A stretch of 64,000 nucleotides of DNA from Pontibacter sp. HSC-14F20 (GTDB lineage Bacteria; Bacteroidota; Bacteroidia; Cytophagales; Hymenobacteraceae), in the NCBI RefSeq assembly GCF_019599265.1, contig NZ_JAHZTC010000001.1:248001-312000 (forward strand). The letters run 5' to 3'. The notes under the pieces were generated by a model, which saw only the letters and a program-made list of their open reading frames with translations, was not told the origin of the DNA and made no database searches. The position numbers and the translations under genes are program-made. Shown here piece by piece: positions 62,301 to 64,000 of the stretch (its first letter is position 1; the number at the start of each line of letters is the position of its first letter).

Positions 62301-63343
62301 CAGAGCAGGGCGCTACTTATTTCTATACCATCAGCAGCGACAAAGGCGGCTCCGAAGTGTCCGGCACTGCTAACGCAACTGCTACTTCTTTCAGCATTGA
62401 TCAACTTGATTTGAGCAGTCTGAACGACGGCATGCTAACACTCACTTTTTACCAGGTGGATGCCACTGGTAACCGTGGTGCTGATGCCACAACACAGGTC
62501 GTGAAGATGACCAAGAACATTGTAACCGTGAGTAGTCTGGAGGCGATCAGCGCACCGTTCCGGACCAGCTTCGAGGATCTGCCACTGCCTGCTCAGGTAA
62601 GGGTGCGCTATACCAATGGCGAGGAAGATGACCTGGAAGTGAAGTGGCAAAAGGGCACCTACAAGGGATTGGAAGCCGGCACCTATACCTTGAGCGGAGA
62701 ATTGGTACTGAAGCCAAATTCTACCAACCAGGACAACCTAATGGCCAGCATCACCGTGACAGTGGAGCCGAACCAACCACCTACTTCTATCGCTATCAGC
62801 CAGAACTCTTTTAAGCCAAACGCAAGCCCAGATGAAGTGCTGCTGACTTTCAGTACCACCGATCCGGATGATGAGACCCATACCTATACCTTGGTGAACG
62901 GACAGGGCGCAGAACACAATTCATTCTTTGAACTCCGTGAAGACAAGCTATACCTAAAATCCAATGAGGGTCTGTCTGGCACACGTAATTTCCAGATCCG
63001 GGTGCGCACCACAGATCCTTACCAGAATAGTTTTGAGCAGATTTTTACCTTGAACAAGGAGGTATACCAGCCGGCCAATCCAATCAAACTGGTGAACGCC
63101 TTCTCGCCGGACGGTGACGGAGTGAATGATACCTGGACGGTGCCGGAACTCAAATTTTATGACGAGGTCAGCATTCAGGTTTTTGACCGGGCAGGCCGAA
63201 GGTTGTTTCATACTACTAACCCGGAGCAGGGCTGGGACGGCCGTAGTCAGGATGGGCAGGTGAAGGATGGATCTTATTTCTACATCATTGAGGTGAAGGA
63301 GATTAACCTGGTGCAGAAGGGTGTATTAACAGTACTTAAGTAA
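59330..63343 (+). CDS. Secreted SGNH/GDSL esterase with Ig repeats and T9SS type B tail
   Basis: The 1337-residue protein has an N-terminal signal, a fibronectin-III-like domain (about 45-135), then an SGNH hydrolase: GDSN (Ser150), HLGTNGG (252-254) and DALHP (Asp357, His360). Four or more tandem bacterial Ig-like repeats of about 95 residues follow (about 575-965; APVKEPFQVQLKFTEAVYG, SLAASKATDLAGNGN units). After a linker and cadherin-like part, the C-terminal gliding-motility domain FSPDGDGVNDTW ends in IIEVKEINLVQKGVLTVLK. It should be exported by the type IX system and act on extracellular sugar or lipid esters. Confidence 0.88.
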   Translation: MDKNYSFVYREQTRLTVFIVLFLVAAFSGIRSIAASSDFAVFATAPAAVKAQPSLVGAITIQWNSVTGTTQYVVERSLLADKGFQAHATVAVVSGKTLYTYRDTGLGYGERYFYRVKAVTGSGDSPWSSTVSATTHAQNKTFNIMPLGDSNTHGTKFSDTRPDAQRIAYRKQLYDLLMGTNAKFTYVGSERSGSATLANDQHAGFSGSRTGDIVSLLRTGSYRNQANELISSGASGLYLDRFNPDVVLLHLGTNGGQWGVTDDDQAIAEMATILDEVDAYEARANKEVTVVLGLIINRVPQENDPAAIEFTSRFNMKLAAMAENRIRTKSDRLLVVDMEKAAGLVYRLAGSGGDMDDALHPSPSGYQKMANQWFKALQPLLKPSTVSSSAPETTITRKPTEISKEKSPEFAFSSNKSPVYFEVSLNGADDEVVSSPYTLSNLKDGRYTFSVRAVDAAGRKDATPATHTWTIITEPPTPPVFTAVTEDRGPVNNDRVTSDNTIRLSGKAQNGVEVTVSEAEKGVLGKVTPNDSGDWTFNYEDTALPASVYSFSAIATDIAENVSKVSNTFTVTIDLTRPDAAISTEAKAPVKEPFQVQLKFTEAVYGLAAADISVSGATLSDLNEVNKSTYTVTITPPANGQGTVAISLAASKATDLAGNGNMASNKLEIAYDLKRPKVVLNSDASQIVKAPFSVRFTFDEAVSGFAAADISVQNGTAGNFKAESASVYTATISPASDGEVVVSLAANKATDEAGNGNEASAELKRLYDVAPPTVTLATTATELTNAAIPVTVTFSEPITGLALTSFSATNGKLSNLQKTNNTTYTLLLTPDKDGEVSLQLAADKIEDQAGNGNTSSNVLKRQFDATAPTVVLSTDAPELTNESFTVNFRFSEAVEGFAIGDIMVANGAASEFKKTDDRTYSAVIKPATDGQVTVRLAAGIAKDAAGNPNTASNTLGIAFDGTAPYGYAVAFGTEKVDHNNQKQVSFSVKGAEQGATYFYTISSDKGGSEVSGTANATATSFSIDQLDLSSLNDGMLTLTFYQVDATGNRGADATTQVVKMTKNIVTVSSLEAISAPFRTSFEDLPLPAQVRVRYTNGEEDDLEVKWQKGTYKGLEAGTYTLSGELVLKPNSTNQDNLMASITVTVEPNQPPTSIAISQNSFKPNASPDEVLLTFSTTDPDDETHTYTLVNGQGAEHNSFFELREDKLYLKSNEGLSGTRNFQIRVRTTDPYQNSFEQIFTLNKEVYQPANPIKLVNAFSPDGDGVNDTWTVPELKFYDEVSIQVFDRAGRRLFHTTNPEQGWDGRSQDGQVKDGSYFYIIEVKEINLVQKGVLTVLK

Positions 63344-63349
63344 GCGTAC

Positions 63350-64000
63350 ATGAACAGATTATTTTTATCAGCTCTATTTATCTTGACCATATCGGGCCTG
63401 CAGGCGCAGAACCGCAAGTATATCAGCAATTTTGCAGCATATCAGCATTCCTATAACCCTGCGCTCACGGGCAATGAGGGCTCTATGCTCCGGACCTATT
63501 ACCGCAACCAGTGGACGGGATTCGAAGATGCTCCCAAGACGCTTTTCTTCTCGGGGGAGCTGGATATGGCGGATATGAACAAATCAGATGACCGCACCCG
63601 CCATTACCAGTACCGCGACTCACGTAGCGGTTACATGGGCGCCCAGCATGCCTTTGGCCTAATTGCGCTGCAGGAGCGCTTCGGCCCGACAAGAGAAACC
63701 CAACTGGGGCTGAACTACGGTACCGGTGTGCGGCTTTCGCAGTCGCTCAGCCTTCGGTTTGGTACATCACTTACTTTCAATAACTTCCGGCTCGACGGCA
63801 ACAGGCTGGTAGTGGACAACACAGGCGATCCGCGCTACCAGCATGTATTGGGTGATCAGAACAGCATGAGTAAGTTTGATTTGAACCTGGGCTTTGCTTT
63901 AGCGTCGGCAAATTATTATCTGGGCTACGCGATGCAGGACATCACCAAAGGGCACTTTTTGAAAAGCGGTGATAATTTCATGAAAGACGTTTATACCCGC
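63350..64000 (+). CDS. PorP/SprF-family type IX secretion outer membrane protein (partial)
   Basis: The gene starts 6 bp after the SGNH protein stop and runs off the window end after 217 codons. It has a signal peptide (MNRLFLSALFILTISGLQA), then QNRKYISNFAAYQHSYNPALTGNEG, LRTYYRNQWTGFEDAPKT and beta-strands typical of PorP/SprF. Members hold type B cargo at the surface. The pairing with a type B tail protein upstream is the usual arrangement. Confidence 0.88.
   Translation, partial: MNRLFLSALFILTISGLQAQNRKYISNFAAYQHSYNPALTGNEGSMLRTYYRNQWTGFEDAPKTLFFSGELDMADMNKSDDRTRHYQYRDSRSGYMGAQHAFGLIALQERFGPTRETQLGLNYGTGVRLSQSLSLRFGTSLTFNNFRLDGNRLVVDNTGDPRYQHVLGDQNSMSKFDLNLGFALASANYYLGYAMQDITKGHFLKSGDNFMKDVYTR

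Larger units (their letters stand above)
1..64000. repeat. Dispersed heptamer AGGTATA / TATACCT
   Basis: Reading both strands by eye I count about 140 copies (about 76 as AGGTATA and 64 as TATACCT on the + strand). Two orientations of a 7-mer would give about 8 by chance in 64 kb at equal base composition. The commonest longer form is CAGGTATAGC. Copies lie both between and inside genes. In reading frames they appear as Gly-Ile, Ile-Pro or Tyr-Leu, and they form the end of three small + strand genes (Val then stop). Fully palindromic versions such as CAGGTATACCTG occur, for example at 11960-11971. The function is unknown. Confidence 0.85.

Noticed and set aside
1..64000. The AGGTATA repeat as a ribosome binding site or promoter element
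   Set aside because: It occurs in both orientations, inside genes and far from starts, and is not at a fixed distance from start codons. The AGG part alone could mimic a Shine-Dalgarno site by chance.
1..64000. CRISPR array, tRNA or rRNA genes
   Set aside because: No direct repeat-spacer pattern and no cloverleaf or rRNA sequence was recognised.

Overview
The window reads as chromosomal DNA of a Bacteroidota bacterium, most likely Cytophagales/Hymenobacteraceae (Pontibacter-like). The direct signs are type IX secretion sorting domains and a PorP/SprF-type gene, promoters with a TAnnTTTG -7 element, and few Shine-Dalgarno sites. The genus is an inference from gene content. No rRNA, tRNA or CRISPR array was seen.

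Layout. 1-7.4 kb: a tiny membrane protein, an ACP-like protein without the prosthetic-group serine, then a complete RND efflux operon (GbsR/MarR-type regulator, TolC-like channel, adaptor, RND pump) with two copies of a candidate operator. 7.4-11 kb: trehalohydrolase (TreZ) and a GH13 alpha-glucosidase. 11-26 kb: a large NHL/IPT secreted protein, enzymes of general metabolism, an arsR-arsM pair with duplicated operators, an ion channel, a Met-rich lipoprotein, a PQQ-type sugar dehydrogenase and stress-type small proteins. 26.5-27.2 kb: an IS element with perfect 32-bp ends and an internally deleted transposase. 27-38.7 kb: transporters (NhaP-type, CaCA, DAACS), TatA, a vanadium-haloperoxidase-like lipoprotein and interspersed palindromes.

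38.7-50 kb is the most interesting part. It holds genes for reduced-sulfur handling: two metallo-beta-lactamase/rhodanese fusions of the persulfide dioxygenase type, a stand-alone rhodanese, two YeeE/YedE half-transporters, a TlpA thioredoxin, a DsrE-like protein, a TauE/SafE exporter, a 5'-nucleotidase/SoxB-like hydrolase, a SAM methyltransferase (frameshifted), a tandem UspA protein and a Crp/Fnr-family regulator. Six transcription units carry the same palindrome, AGTGAC-N4-GTCACA, always exactly 30 nt from the promoter -7 element. That geometry matches class II activation near -41.5. The regulator has a recognition helix of the kind that reads GTGA, and only two cysteines (Cys80, Cys86). 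I infer a sulfide/persulfide-responsive regulon.

50-64 kb: a small membrane protein pair, a P2A-type Ca2+ ATPase, a lipid-glycosylation cluster (epimerase, DPM1-like GT2, LAB_N protein, ArnT-like GT39), a patatin-like lipase, a 1337-residue secreted SGNH esterase with Ig repeats and a type B T9SS tail, and the start of a PorP/SprF gene cut by the window end.

A genome-style signal runs through everything: the heptamer AGGTATA/TATACCT occurs about 140 times by hand count where about 8 would be expected by chance. It is nearly absent from the IS element, the haloperoxidase gene and the NHL half of the large secreted protein.
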